From NCBI GenBank assembly GCA_964017065.1, contig OZ024786.1, positions 12,595,596 to 12,659,595 of the forward strand: DNA of 64,000 nucleotides. The letters are read 5' to 3'. Shown here piece by piece: positions 51,401-64,000 of this stretch. The stretch comes from Haliclona indistincta. Its lineage: Eukaryota > Porifera > Demospongiae > Haplosclerida > Chalinidae. Both the position numbers and the translations under genes were made by a program. The notes under the pieces are model-generated. The model made no database searches and was not told the origin of the DNA. It saw only the letters and a program-made list of their open reading frames with translations. Each line of letters starts with the position of its first letter. The stretch's first letter is position 1.

Positions 51401-54400
51401 GTATAATAGCTGCAGTTTACTGTGTATGTGAAATGGTGGCATTCCACCAAGGCATCTGCACCCTTGGTGCTTTATTATTTTTGTAGATGAAAATGTTCAT
51501 CTAGGGCATGCCTTATTAATTTTTTTATTCTTATTTACAGTGAATGATTTCTCGATTGTGACATCAGACATCTTGCTGCGTGATCTAGTAACTGGTATTG
51601 ATGTAGCCATTACTATCTCTGTTGATGGCATTGCTGGAGAACCTCCTGAGACATTCACTATCTCATCTCGACCACCTGCTGTCAGTAGCCCCAGTGATCC
51701 ACTGTTTCTTTTTCGTGATACCACAGTCACCATCATTGATACTGATAGTGAGTCAGAAATATTGTGCTATTATGATGTCACTAGTTGTGCACTAGGAATG
51801 TGCTAGGAATAGTATCATGTGCTGTATATTCATTCAGAGCCGACCTATCAGTTCACTGAAGGTGATTATACCGGTAATGAGGACGCAGGGCGACCGGTAG
51901 TGGTCACTGTGAGACAGACTGTATCCAGCGTACAGGATATCCGTCTGCTACTGGTACCACTCACCTATGCTGAGTATATAGCACGAGCTGCCATTGATCC
52001 TGAACTAGCTGGCATTGGTGTGTACCATCGCAGCAGACCTGACGCTGCTGAACGTAAGTCATGTGTGTGTGCTAATTTTGTTAGCCTTCTCAATTTTTAG
52101 TCTTAGATGTAGTGTCACATATGGCTGTTCCTCTCTTAAATACCATTTCATTAGTGAAGAGTCCTGTGCAGTGTTTTGTCCTTCCAATGTTTGACAACAC
52201 TTTAGCATAGTCACTTGCTTTGATTTAATGAACATCTGTCTAGATTACTAAGCGAGTGTGTGGATTACTACTGTACAGCTCACAGGTTATGTATTCATGA
52301 GAATTGTCATCCTATAGATGATACTCGAAGGGACTTTAACAAGACGACGCAAAATGTGTTCTTCTCAGCTAACAGCCCAAATGGTGCTGAACGCAGTGTC
52401 TCCTTCTCTATATTTGAAGATGCTATCGATGAGGAGCCCGAGGGATTCATTGTCGTGCTCTACCCGGACACTAACCTGACCTCCATTGAGGTAGCCTTCA
52501 CTCCTAACCTGAGGACCACACTAGGAAGAATCAATGATAATGATCGTAAGCTCTTTCTATCCCATCCTTCCTTCATTCACTCACTCGCACTCTTCTCTCT
52601 ATCCTATAGCTTCTCCTTACTGTTCTATACTTATCGATTATCCTCACCACTTTCTCTCTTCCTCAGCTTTCTTCTTTGGTTTTGTTGTCAATGAAGTCAC
52701 TTATGATGAAGCCAATGATGAGGGTCTACAGGAGATACTGTACAGACCAGCCCCTGGAAACAAAACAGAGAAATCTTTCGATTTTTCACTCAATCTAAAT
52801 GCTGTTGCTGGCGGCTTTGTATTTGGTGGTAAGAAGTGTATTAGCAAGCAACCAATCATGTTCATGTATTTCCCTGCAGCTGAAGGTGATATTTCATTTG
52901 GAGTTAACGTGATCAGACCAACCTTCAGATTCAGAGCAGACGATTTTCCTGAAGATCGTGTAGTGACTTTCAATGTTATTCGTGATAATATTGTTGAGGG
53001 TCAGGAGATTGGTCAACTACAGATTGCACGTTCCACTTCATTTGATGGTTTCGAACCAATGTTCCAGAATGTGAGAATCATCATCAATGATGTCAATAGT
53101 GAGTTAAAGCAGCGATAGCAAGGAGGAACTTGGTCACATTTTAGTTTACACTATACTATGGTTTGGTAATGTTGTAATAGTAAAATTTGCATTTTATTTC
53201 CAGCAAGTACTTGACATAGTTATTGTAGTTAGGCAATAATATTTAGTCAATCTTGGAGCATACTATAATCTTGGAGTCTTTATCTGTCACTTCTTAGGAG
53301 CTGTGTTTAACCTCAGTGCTCCTCTCGTTGTCTTTGAGCAGAATGGAGGCTTCTTAGCAATGGTATCTATGATAGCACCATCAGGTGGCTCTTCCTTTCA
53401 AATTGAGATTGATATCATGGACCATGGTATTACTGCTACCAGAAATGGTAAGTCGTGATTGTTGAGTCATTATCATTTTATCACAATATTCATTTTTAGC
53501 TGATTTCCGGAGGAATGCTCCACCATCGTTCATATTCCAGGGAACTGAACGACCTGCTTGCTGTCAGAGAACTGCTCCTTATCTTGTTAGGGATGATAAC
53601 GTTGCTGAACCTGATGAAGTACTGACTATATCTATTGCACGAGGAATAGCCAGTGCAGCAATACCAGTGGACTTTGTGATCCAAGCAGTGAACGTGACAA
53701 TTATTGATGACGATAGTAAGTGCATGGTGTGACTGACAGCCGACATCCGACCAACTAACTATTTGTTAGTGTCATGTATTGTTACTTTGTTGTTCCTGCA
53801 GTGGCTACCATTGGTTTTGAGAATGTTTCATTCAGTGTCAGTGAAGGAGCAATGTTTGTTGACATACCAGTAGTCGTGCTGGGTACTACCACACTGGGTG
53901 GAGAGATCACAGTACATTTTAACACTAGTGATCTGACTGCTATAGGTTAGTGTCGAGTCATAATTATGTGACATGCATGTGCTAGTCATGTGTTAATCTC
54001 ATCCACAGCTGGGTCTGACTACAGTAGTACAGTGATGGAGCTCAGGTTCAATGCTGCTGTGCTCTGCCATGTTGTGAGGGTCCCCATCATACAAGACAGC
54101 ATCACTGAGATTGATGAGCGCTTCAGAGCTCATCTTATTCTAGTGCAAAACAATGGTATCAATGTACAGGTTACTCCTGATCAAGCTGTGATCACAATAT
54201 TGGATTTTAATGGTGAGTCAACAGTCAACAATGTGTTACTATTCTGTGTTACTTCCTTATTGGTTTACATTGTAGATTTTCTCCTTGCTAATCTATCATC
54301 CTTTTGATTTTGTTAGTGTTATATTAAAATTATTACTTGCGTATGTTACCATACTGTCACTCTGTTATACATTACACTCTGTTAAACTAGTAATAGTATT

Positions 54401-54510
54401 GCTGAATTCTACATGCATTGAAGACGCACCGTTAATTTAGGCAAATGATAATAGTTTTATGCCTCGGTGGGCGGAACCACGAGGCATACAGTAGTCGTGT
54501 TGTCAGTCAT

Positions 54511-54572
<62 letters not shown>

Positions 54573-57500
54573 AGTCAGTCAGTCAGTCTGTGGCAACGAT
54601 TTCTCATCACTCGCTGAAAACTAATCGCTGAAAACTAAGCGCTTAAACAAGCAACACGGGTAGAAATCAATACTTGCTCAGATTTGAATTGTAAGAAGTT
54701 TGATTTTAAAGCTTAGTGCGTAAGTTACCACGTGAATAGCTCACGGCTGGTTCGGTTTTGTAGCACACGCTGAAAGTTAAGCTCTGAAACTAGCAATGCA
54801 TGTAGAACACAGTATTATCTCGCTTTAGAACTTATGAAAACTGTATATGAAGCTTTGTTCGTGAGTTTTGGCGCAATTTGCTCACTTGCTCACGATCGCT
54901 AGATCGAGATGTTGCTGACAATCTGGAAAGGCAAACTATCCACAGTTGACTGCCTAGAAGCTGATAGGTTAGAATTTCACTACAGGATAGCAACGCAGGT
55001 CCAGTATGGTGGCCGAGAAGGACACTTTTTCTTTTTGTGTTTCGGGCATCGCATTTGGATTCGCCTTTTGGATTCGCGCGTTCCCACTATCGCATTCGGA
55101 TTCGCGCGTTCCCACTATCGCATTCGGATTCGCCTTTTGGATTCGCGTGTTCCTACTATCGCATTCGGATTCGCTTGTCGCATTTTGGATTCGCTTGTTG
55201 GATGAAAATAACAAGTATATAGAAAAATTTTTCCAAAAAAATGATAGAGGTGTAGGGTTGGTGAAGAACTGTGAAAAGTATGGGTACAAGAATTAAAAAC
55301 GTAACGAAACAACAATGAGCTGTGTTACGAGCCACACCTATTTGAGCCACACCCACACTGTAAAGCACCTTACAACGGTGGCATAAACCATGATCCATTG
55401 TATCTGGATTTTTGTAGAATATACATCAATGAGCTTTGTTGAGATAATACACAAGTCATTACCTGCATTGTAGCTTCTTATTTCTAGCGAAAAAATAAAA
55501 CTTTTGTAGAAAAAAAATTTTTAACAGGCCATAAAGAGCTGTAGTTAGCGACGTGCATGGGCATGGTCATGCGGCCGGAAATGTCTCCACCTTTTTCAAT
55601 CCAAAAAGTGGAAATTGTGCTGCGCGACGTCTGAGTGCTGTCCCTGGATTTTTGGTCCGGGTGAAATCGGTCCGGGCAGACCAATTTTACCGTGGAAATT
55701 TTGGTCCGGCGGACCAAAATTACCAGTAAAATTGGTCCTCCTCCAGAAAAATGGTCCGACCATGGCAATCAAGACATTCTGCTGTAATGCGCGCTATAAG
55801 CGTTCTCAGACAATTTTACGATGAATGATGTCCATAGCTAGATCGGAGGCGAGCGCTTTCAGGCAATTACGATGTCCCTTGGTTCACTATTATAGATCGG
55901 AAAGACAAAATTCATGATAACATTCTTCTTTCAGACTTTCACGTTTTATCAGGCTGTCGGCTGTGCATCAAGCCTATGTTGTATGTAAGTATCCGCAGAC
56001 GAATTCATTTTAGTATAAATAGTACAGTCTATCAGCAAAAAGAAATTCAAACTCATTTCACCACAACAGTACAAAGTGAACAGTAAGATGCACCGCTTCT
56101 TAGTTGAAGCAAACACGCACAAATCAAGATGATACCATTGTTTACGATGGCTGCACTTTATTATTATTATTTTCCCGATCTGGCTTTCTGGACACATGAT
56201 GCAACTATAAACTGGAACTCGGTAAATTTTCTGTATAACAACCCCCGGCCTCTCTCAGTTTTCCTTTCATGTCGTGGGGAAGTCGATTGACCAAACACTG
56301 TCAAAGATGATGCCTCATGTCAGACTGCTGAAACTTCAATCTTATGCTTTTTAAAAATTCTCCAACAAATTCACACTTATTTGCCTTCCGTCTTATTGTC
56401 CTCTTTCTACCATCGCTGTATCCCTCGAGATACCCCTGATTGGTGACATACTGAAAGGCGAGTTCACAAGATGTTCATCCTTCTAGTCGTCACTTCCATT
56501 TGATTTCCTGACAGTCCCTGTCATCGCTAGCTTGCTCAATGGTGAATCGACGTCTTACCACGCTAGCAACCGAGTGCGCGTGCGAAGATAAAATGTGCTG
56601 CCAATGAGCGTTACTCTGCAGCTACTATTACCGACGACAACATCTTCTGATTGGTCGAACCTCTGTCAGCCAAAGTTTGCAGCAGCAGTTGTTGATGGTA
56701 GCACTGGAAAAATTGGTCCAGGCGGACAATTTTTACCGGTAATTTTGGTCCGCACCCGGACCAAAATTTCCGCTGACCAAAAATTCCGTGACAGTGCCGT
56801 TTCAGTGGCTAAAAACCACACAAAGGTTTTCAGATATGCCGATTCCAACTAATTATGAAATTTAAGCGGATAATTCTTGGAAACAATGCTATTTTGCTAT
56901 GATCAATCAGTGCAAGATCAAAAAAAACAGCAATTTGGTAATCAAAACATTATTTTCGTAGTCAAACAGTTTGCAATGTTAGTTAAACTTGGAGAATACC
57001 TCTGACCAGCACTTACAAAGACAGTAGTGACAGTTTAGGTATCTGCAAACGTGCTCCAAAGTCGCGCACAGCTGGAGTGTCATGCTAACTGGCCTGTTCA
57101 CAGGCAAATAGCTGGTCGAGCGTCCGTTATATCCATTTTTGTGGATCTGGCTGGTCGTAGTTTGCTTCAATAAGTATGCCGAACAGGTCAGCGTAGCCCA
57201 GGCTGTCGTGTCATACTCAAGATTACTGTTTTGTACCTATACTATGAAGTGCGCAACAGCGCCGCTGTAACCAGGAAGCCGACTTTGTAATGTAAATTTA
57301 GTGGAGAACAAAATCACACAGTAACCGCCACAAACCCCTTGTAACTCAGCCATTTTAGCACCGATTCTAACGAAATTTAGATTTGTGTGCTGCTAAAGGT
57401 TAACAGAAGACACCTAAAACAAGTAGTAATTGATTTAGCCAGTTTAAACTTTTTAGTGCACATCGCTAGTGTAGTATAACAATTATTTTTCTGATGTTAG

Positions 57501-60500
57501 TACCAATGCAACTGGGCAAATATTTTATAAATGCAGCTACATTGTCATAGCTAGGTAACTTTGGGTCAGGCTGTAATCTATCACTGGTCAGTAATCTCTC
57601 AGTAATGATGTAGGATGTTTTACAGTGTGGGTGTGGCTCAAACAGGTGTGGCTTACAGTATGTAGGTGTGGCTCGTAACACAGCTCACTGTTGTTTCGTT
57701 ACGTTTTTAATTCTTGTACCCATACTTTTCACAGTTCTTCACCAACCCTACACCTCTATCATTTAAAAAAAAAATGTTTCTAGATACTTGTTATTTTCAT
57801 CCAACAAGCGAATCCAAAATGCGACATGCGTATCCGAATGCGATAGTAGGAACGCGCGAATCCAAAAGGCGCGATAGTGGGAACGCGTGAATCCAAAATG
57901 CGAATCCGAATGCGATGCCCGAAACACAAAAAGAAAAAGTGTCCTTCTCGGCCACCATAGTCCAGAGAAATTGTGTGAGCAAGCTATGGAAGCTATCTCG
58001 CTCGTATTCATGGGTTGTACTGAATATTGTAGACACGCCCAGTTGAAGCATTGATTGGCTTTTGATTGCATAGATCTGTAATTGCTGAGCAGAAAGGTAT
58101 AACAGCTGCAGTTTACTGAAATGTTTGCTGTTCAGAAATCATGTATACATGCATCTACAGCTGTTGCCGTGTTTGTAGAATGGTGCATGTACTAGTTAAA
58201 CAACGGTCCGAGGGCAGTATGGAATATACACGAGGGCAATCCAATTAGAGCCCGAGGGCGCAGCCCGAGGGGTCTAATTGGATTGCACGAGTGGATATTC
58301 CATACTGCCCTAGGGACCGTTGTTTAACGTGTTTGTATCGCACCTCGTGGGCGTATCCCACTGCATTGTACTGTTTTTAGTATCGCTTGTGCTATTTTTA
58401 GTATCACACGTGCTATAGTAAAGACCACAATGGAACCCACTAGCATAAGGAAGCTTAAGCGGTATATAAAGCGAACGCAATAGTGCTCTGTACCTTCCGG
58501 TAGGGCTTGCCCTACCACTATTTTTCTACCACGTGGTCAATACTGTACCACGTTAAAATTTTTTTGGGCACTTGCCCTTTCCAGTCGAATCGCAACCGTA
58601 CAATTATTGTATTGTGGCAATGGGAATTTATTTTCCACGGGTACGCCCACGCACACGCGAAATGGCGTTCCTCCGCAATCGCAGTCCGCTCGCATTTCAG
58701 TTCGCTGTCAGCACATACTACTTCATACACTAACAAAATTCACAACAAGTACAGCCCTATCATTCAACTACATGTAGAAATAGCCACGCTGTCGTAGCAG
58801 CTGACACAGACCAAGAAATCATCGCGAATATCCAAACAGTAAGTTTGTCAGTACAGCTACTAGACTTAGGTACACTTTCGTTTCAAGATAGTACTGCTGT
58901 TCAGACTACCTGTAATGTGTACAACATACATTGAACTTGATGCTGATGTAAAAAAATTTGTGTTCCCTAATAGTTACACAAAGAAATAAGCAATGTTTAT
59001 AACAGTAAATTAATCGACGTTGTTGACTTGATGGCTGAAAGTCCAAGGACCAAGCAGTGCTGTTTGTGTGGCAGAAGTGAAGGCTATAGATAAGGTTTGA
59101 GAGATGGAGTGAAGAAGAGAGAGAGTATGCGTTGATACATCTGAGTGAACCACCGCCACGCAACAGCGTCACCTGTAAGAGAGACAGATTAGAAGCTAAG
59201 AGACACTCACACACAAGACCACGAACCTAAATAGAAATTAACACTTGACACACCAACAACACTTTGTAAATGCTTACATCCACAATGCATAGCCACTAGC
59301 CAAGACAGTAAAATCATACGAATATAGGGAGTACCTACAGCTATCAACAGAACCAGAAGAACCGTGCAATTTATGTATGAAACACTACTCACAACTGTAT
59401 AGACATAATCTACCCATATGCTTGTTCGTCTTGTGGAGCGACGCCAAAACCTAGTACAAATTTTAATCGACATTCACCTGATGCACTCGTATTTCCAAAC
59501 AATTAACAGAAATAATGGACACAACAATTACTATACAGCCAACAGACTGCCAACAGACTGGATATTCCACATGTGCTATAAAATACACTTGAATATCTTA
59601 AAAGACACAAATTACTCGGATGAGGTATTGCAACAAGACTTTGGGTCATGGAAAGATACTTGTGCAGATAGATCTACAGACAAACTTACCAAAAGTATCC
59701 TTAGCGTAGTGATAATTGTAGCAGAGCATGTTCTCAATCACAATGCAGTTTTGCTGCCTCAAATTTCCCAAACCTTCCTTGAAATTCATGGGATCTCTCT
59801 AAACAAAATGGCTTACCTAGATGTAGGTGAGACAACAATCAAATTTACATCACAGTGGCTAATCCATCAGCTACTACTTTACCTACACCCATACAGCGGT
59901 TTTCCAAGATTTTGCCATTTTCAACCGAAAACCGTCGAGCGTTGTGCACGCATGCGTACTATCAAACATGCGCTTAATTGCTTACTAGGGAGGCACGGTA
60001 GTGTATAGCGCCTCCTTCCCAGGCCACCCCCTCTCATTACTAGCAATCGAGGTTTGATCGGGTGACTATTATGGTCCTGGTTGTGAGTGTCAAGGGTGCG
60101 TTAACATACCAATTCAACAGCCACAGACAGCATCATCAGTCTCCGACACTGACACCATAAGATGGATCCCTAAGGATGTCACTAAGGATAAAATGTTAAC
60201 TTTTGACCTATTACAACTTTGTTTACTACTAGTTAGTCACCTTCTCTTTAGGTACACTTCCGTTTCAACAAAGGTGTATCCATAAAACTTCCTAGAGAAG
60301 TGCACAAAGCATCAAAGAATATGTACAAATAATAAAATCTGTGTTCCCGCTTACCTGACGAACATGACAGCTAGTTTTATCAGAACATCCGCTTCGTCGC
60401 GCACCTAGTACGAATGCTTCTCGGCCGTTTTTTTCACTATTAAGATAGTAGCTTCCCGTCACTAACGTTTGAAAAGAATTAACCAGGTACGAGAGAACAT

Positions 60501-63500
60501 TTTAGCCAGTATTTAGTCGCCAAAGGTAGCCAAAAAGATCTGTACAGGTAAGGAACTTCAGCGACTCCATGCAAGCAAAAACGACCATGAATTGCTGGGC
60601 ACGCCCACTTCCGTTGGAAAATAAAAAGTACGGTTGCGATTCGACTGTTTCCGCAGATATTGTCTGTTCCTTCAGACAATATCTGCACCCGGGCAATATA
60701 TCGTGGCCCCAGGCAATATATTCCATATTGCCCTAGGGCAGCAATATATTCCATATTGCCCTGCAGTTGGGGCAGTATGGAATATATTGCCCTGGCGGTG
60801 CCTTTGATACGCCCACGAGGTGGGATACAAAGTTGTGTTTGTGCATTTATATTTGTTATAAATTTTAGTTTTATGACTGCACAGAGGCATCAGCACCTTG
60901 GTGCTTTTTCTGTCTGTCAGTCTGTCGCAATGATTTCTCGAAGCTCGCTGAAAACTAATCGCTAAAAAAAGCAACACGGGTAGAAATTGTTACTTGCTCG
61001 GATTAGGGCTTCATTAGGGTCAGTAGAATGGTCCTACATCTAGAAATTGTATGTTCCTTTAAGGTTTGATCCAGTGTTTCTAATTTGATTGAGAATCATT
61101 ATTATTATTGCCGCTTGGGAACGATGTGACCATGAAGATGCTCATGAGTTATTGCACATATCTATACTGTTATTCAATTTACAATATCTAGATAAATTTG
61201 ATACTGTCGAGCGACTTGTAAGTGAAACTTTTCAAGAAAAAAATTAGCATCATACTGTGTTAAGAAACTGAGTGTGTATGTGCCATGGTGATAGTCCTGG
61301 CACCTATTTTGTACTACTAGTCATGAAGTGCAATCATAACTTATGCTTGCTGCAAGCTTCTTTTGCACCTGAAAAAATTGAGACTGTTTCTTATACTATC
61401 ACTTTTGTTTATCGATAAAAACTCAAGACAGCTAAATAAGAAAAAAATTAAAAAATTATATCAAAATCAAAAGGATGACAAGAAATCTACCACTGGTTCA
61501 CAATGTAAACCAACAAGGAAAAAGCATGGAATGGTAACACGATTGACTTGCCAGACCATAAATGCCTAAATCAGTCGCTTCTGGGCAGACTATAGCTAGT
61601 TGCCGTTGACTGACACCCGACGTGCATTGAATTGAATTCAGCTTGTGACAAAAATATTGATCTTATGTACAATGACAATAATTATGACAGCAAAAATTTA
61701 ATAGAGAAGTGACAAGAATGACGATGCAAGTAACTTAAGTAATGCATGCTGAGCAATGAGGTACAACTCAACAACACATAGAGGCCATGCATAGCGCAGC
61801 AACAAACTAGTGTCATTGTCCAGTGACCGTGCACGGCTCCTGACAGTCTGGGTCAGGGTTGCCCACAATTAGAAACATTATTATTACAATTAACAGGCAA
61901 AACAACATTGAACAAGCTTATAATTATTATCAACCTTTTAAGCAGAATGTTTTTAAATGGCCTACAGCTCCTTGTGCTATAGACTGGTGGGTCGACAAGT
62001 GTGCGTTATCAACTTGAGCATGCTTAATTCCATGGCAGGTGACACATTCTGGATGATCTGATTGACTGGAGGTGACGTGGTTAGCATAGGATCTCAGGCT
62101 AGTTTATGCTTGCAGCCATGATGCATAGCTTTAACAATTGCAAGCAACTATCAATATCACTTGAAACTATAAAATGTATACATTTTAAATCTGAGTACAT
62201 TATTATTTGTATGTTTTATCTCTCAATGCAGCTGCTGTGTTCAACCTTAGTGCTCCACTTTTTGTATACGAACAGGACTTGAGATTCAATGTTACAATAT
62301 CTCTGATAGAACCAAGCGGTGGAACTAGTATTCCTTTTGAGATAATCATAATGGAAACTAAGATTACAGCAATCCCATCTAGTAAGTATACATGTGTAAT
62401 CAATAATAGAAACTAACTCAACAATAATTCCTCAGTTGATTTTGAAAGGCAAGCCCCGTTTTCATTCATATTTCAGGGAACAGTACGACCAACATGCTGT
62501 GTAGAGCTAGTCACATACGCTGTGAAGGATGATAATATTGCCGAACCCAATGAGACTATGGCTATATCAATCACATCTACTAGTAACCTCACTATAGAAT
62601 TTGGTACTCAAAACGTCAATATAACTATTGTTGGCAATGATGGTGAGTGACATTCCTTAAATCGGGAAAATTTCATTGAAAAAAAATAATTATCATGCGA
62701 TAAATTTTGTGACAGCTGTAATGATGCTTGCATTCGTGGCTATTGTGTATAAAAGAGTGTATGAGCCAGCAATTTGTTTGCAAGACACACGCTGGCAACA
62801 GCAAAGTAGTAGAAATGTTCTTAACAGCAAAGCCGTATTGGCTGCTTACCGTAGCTGACTATACTGAATGTAACTCCAGACAGACAGCAGTAATTCACTG
62901 GGAGAAAAGGTAAATTTCCTGACATAGGAAATGATATAGGCTAATTTCGTACAGAATTTCCTGAAAACCTGACATTAATTTTCAGGAAACCGTGTACAAA
63001 ATTCAGCCCTAACCTATGCCTCATGGCATGTAAAATTTTCTTACTTAAAGTTTGCGTTTTAGGAAATTTCACTTTTTTTCTAATGATTTTAGCTGAAGCC
63101 AAGCTCTTGAGTATGAAAAAAAACTTCCAGCATACAACTCGCAACACAGCATACACGTGTTTACAAGTTTTAAACTTTTCGTCGTTTAGTTTTTGTGGTT
63201 GATCCTATCCACAAAAATATTGTAACAACAAAACTTCCCGATTAATTTTAGGGCAGTTACATAATAATTATTACAGCACTTAATATAATCCATGCAGTTG
63301 CCAGGATAGGGTTTGTGCAATGTCCAGGAGTAGTTGACCGTGTCCAAGAAGATGATAGATTCACAGAACTACCTGTTGCTCTGTTAGACTCTAACATCAC
63401 ACTTGGAGGAGAAGTTATTGTACAATTTTCTACAAGAGATGCTTCGGCTACTGGTCAGAGCATACATACATGACGTGAATTAACACTTGATAGTCGTCTA

Positions 63501-63960
63501 TTTCTCTATCAGCTGGATTAGACTATACAAGTACAATCACAAATCTCACATTCAGTAGCAGTGTGCGGCATATTGTAGTGAGGGTCCCTATACTACAAGA
63601 TGTGTCTCTTGAGGGCACTGAACAGTTTCATGCTAGTCTGTCACTAGTGGAGAGTAATGGCATCAATGTTGATCTGACAATCGGTAACCAAGCTATTGTA
63701 AGCATTATAGATGACGATGGTGAGTGAATGAATGAGTGTATTATGCTGGTCAGTGAATAATAGTTCACTGATTTGAACATTTTAAATTAATGCAGTGACA
63801 GTGATAGGATTCACACAAAACTCTGTCAATGTCAGTGAGGCTGCTGGCACATCAGCTTTACTCATTTTGAAGATAATGAGTGGTGTCTTGGCTCCTGGCG
63901 CATGGGCTGAAGTGGAATTTGCAACTAGTGATTTGCCTTCCTCTAATACCTCAGCCGTTT
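48500..63960 (+). CDS. Gene D: secreted Calx-beta protein, continues beyond the window
   Basis: Exons: 48500-48557 (signal peptide, MMILALLLITCG), 48608-48766 (cysteine module, SCYTSSSDCFGGG, EACCEPL, VCSECI); D1 49657-49800, 51541-51747; D2 51838-52053, 52318-52545; D3 52667-52828, 52880-53098; D4 53298-53447, 53499-53714; D5 53802-53945, 54009-54212; then after an 8-kb repeat-filled intron a second D4-type 62232-62381, 62436-62642; D5/D12-type 63298-63453, 63513-63719; and a D6-type first exon 63796-63960, ending on a donor at 63961. All are phase 1 and open. The right-hand exons are much more divergent than the left ones and could belong to another paralogue whose 5' part was lost in the intron region. 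Confidence 0.7.
50150..51480. repeat. Repeat cluster in gene D intron 3
   Basis: Two copies of a GGTGGGCGGAGCCAC motif (50193, 50248) are followed by a CTGT/CTAT run (about 50295-50330) and two copies of the dispersed family noted in gene C. No exon is seen. Confidence 0.6.
54475..58160. repeat. Dispersed repeat copy split by a foldback element
   Basis: The left part (54475-55004) starts GGTGGGCGGAACCACGAGGC and includes a (CTGT)n run at 54514-54575. The right part resumes at 57966. Uninterrupted relatives at 51100-51470 and 42420-42840 show that the two parts were contiguous. Confidence 0.65.
55005..57959. mobile_element. Foldback-like DNA element, 2.96 kb, 6-bp target duplication
   Basis: It begins TATGGTGGCCGAGAAGGACA and ends with the exact inverse. 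The inverted arms run about 370-400 bp and contain internal repeats of a GGATTCGC-type motif. GTCCAG flanks both sides (54999-55004, 57960-57965). The interior has palindromic ATTTTGGTCCG blocks (around 55650-55760 and 56700-56790) and no transposase, so it is non-autonomous. Confidence 0.8.
58196..58328. repeat. Long imperfect palindrome
   Basis: AACAACGGTCCGAGGGCAGT at the left pairs with the inverse at the right, and CAATCCAATTAGAGCCCGAG pairs near the centre. It could form a stem of about 60 bp. A shorter relative (GGGCAATATATTCCATATTG) occurs at 60680-60800. Confidence 0.75.
58330..62231. other. Repeat-rich part of the gene D long intron
   Basis: Apart from one open frame at 59418-60008 and palindromic scraps at 60680-60800, I see no supported gene. 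60890-61000 is a further fragment of the dispersed family with the CACCTTGGTGCTTTTTCTG motif. Confidence 0.4.
59418..60008 (+). CDS. Possible relic protein, 196 residues, function unknown
   Basis: The frame is open for 196 codons and reads like protein (LDVGETTIKFTSQWLIHQLL then LYLHPYSGF). That motif style resembles uncharacterised multi-copy transposon-associated proteins of sponges and cnidarians. There is no start context, splice evidence or known domain, so it may be an element fragment inside the gene D intron. Confidence 0.25.
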   Translation: MLVRLVERRQNLVQILIDIHLMHSYFQTINRNNGHNNYYTANRLPTDWIFHMCYKIHLNILKDTNYSDEVLQQDFGSWKDTCADRSTDKLTKSILSVVIIVAEHVLNHNAVLLPQISQTFLEIHGISLNKMAYLDVGETTIKFTSQWLIHQLLLYLHPYSGFPRFCHFQPKTVERCARMRTIKHALNCLLGRHGSV

Positions 63961-64000
63961 GTAAGCAATGTTATGAACTACACATCCTTAATTCTCTCTA

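Noticed and set aside
55006..55296. Frames with repeated FGFAFWIR-like words in the foldback arms
   Set aside because: They mirror in the opposite arm and come from short internal DNA repeats.

Overview
This is a window of an animal nuclear genome, most probably from a sponge (Porifera). Coding sequence is cut into short exons with GT-AG introns, some only 56-57 nt long. Mobile elements and microsatellites are abundant. The dominant gene family is secreted proteins built from many Calx-beta domains, which are expanded in sponges and known there from aggregation-factor core proteins. The species assignment is inference; no marker in the window fixes it. Exon coordinates below come from reading splice sites and reading frame by eye, without transcripts.

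Layout. 444-1392 (-): part of a single-pass membrane protein with two Ig-like domains. 1988-3896 (+): a five-exon glycosyltransferase-like gene with a C-terminal WSC domain and an in-frame TGA. 5034-5699 (-): a small signal-peptide plus transmembrane gene, divergent from the next gene. From 6081 to the right edge lies a head-to-tail array of at least five paralogous multi-Calx-beta genes: A (6081-21084, complete, 15 Calx-beta domains, about 1864 residues); B (21513 into a 200-N gap at 27174-27373); B2 (28831-32104, with no 5' end and a broken 3' end); C (about 39940-46381, 9 domains, damaged signal exon); D (48500 to beyond the window edge).

Array logic. Every gene starts, where its 5' end is present, with a signal-peptide exon and a six-cysteine exon, followed by Calx-beta domains that are each split over two exons. 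All internal exons are in phase 1 at both ends and have lengths divisible by 3, so exons and domains can be lost, copied or skipped without a frame change. The domain order D1-D2-D3-D4-D5 is shared between paralogues, and the C-terminal ends of A, B2 and C match. The spacers are homologous too: a 29-bp block lies 71-108 bp before the start codon of A, B, C and D. This points to repeated unequal duplication of a gene plus its spacer.

Mobile DNA. The introns and spacers hold nested elements: a pogo-like MITE carrying a HIRAN-like relic (12384-12930); a 3.3-kb Tc1/mariner-IS630-like element (15511-18833) with a transposase split by a hAT-type insertion and a separate spliced PB1-like gene on the opposite strand; a hAT-like element in the last exon of B2 (32721-39489), itself invaded by two tandem units joined at CAATT; a tRNA-derived SINE (27535-27915); a 2.96-kb foldback element (55005-57959); and several short inverted-repeat elements. 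No CRISPR array or prokaryotic operon is present.
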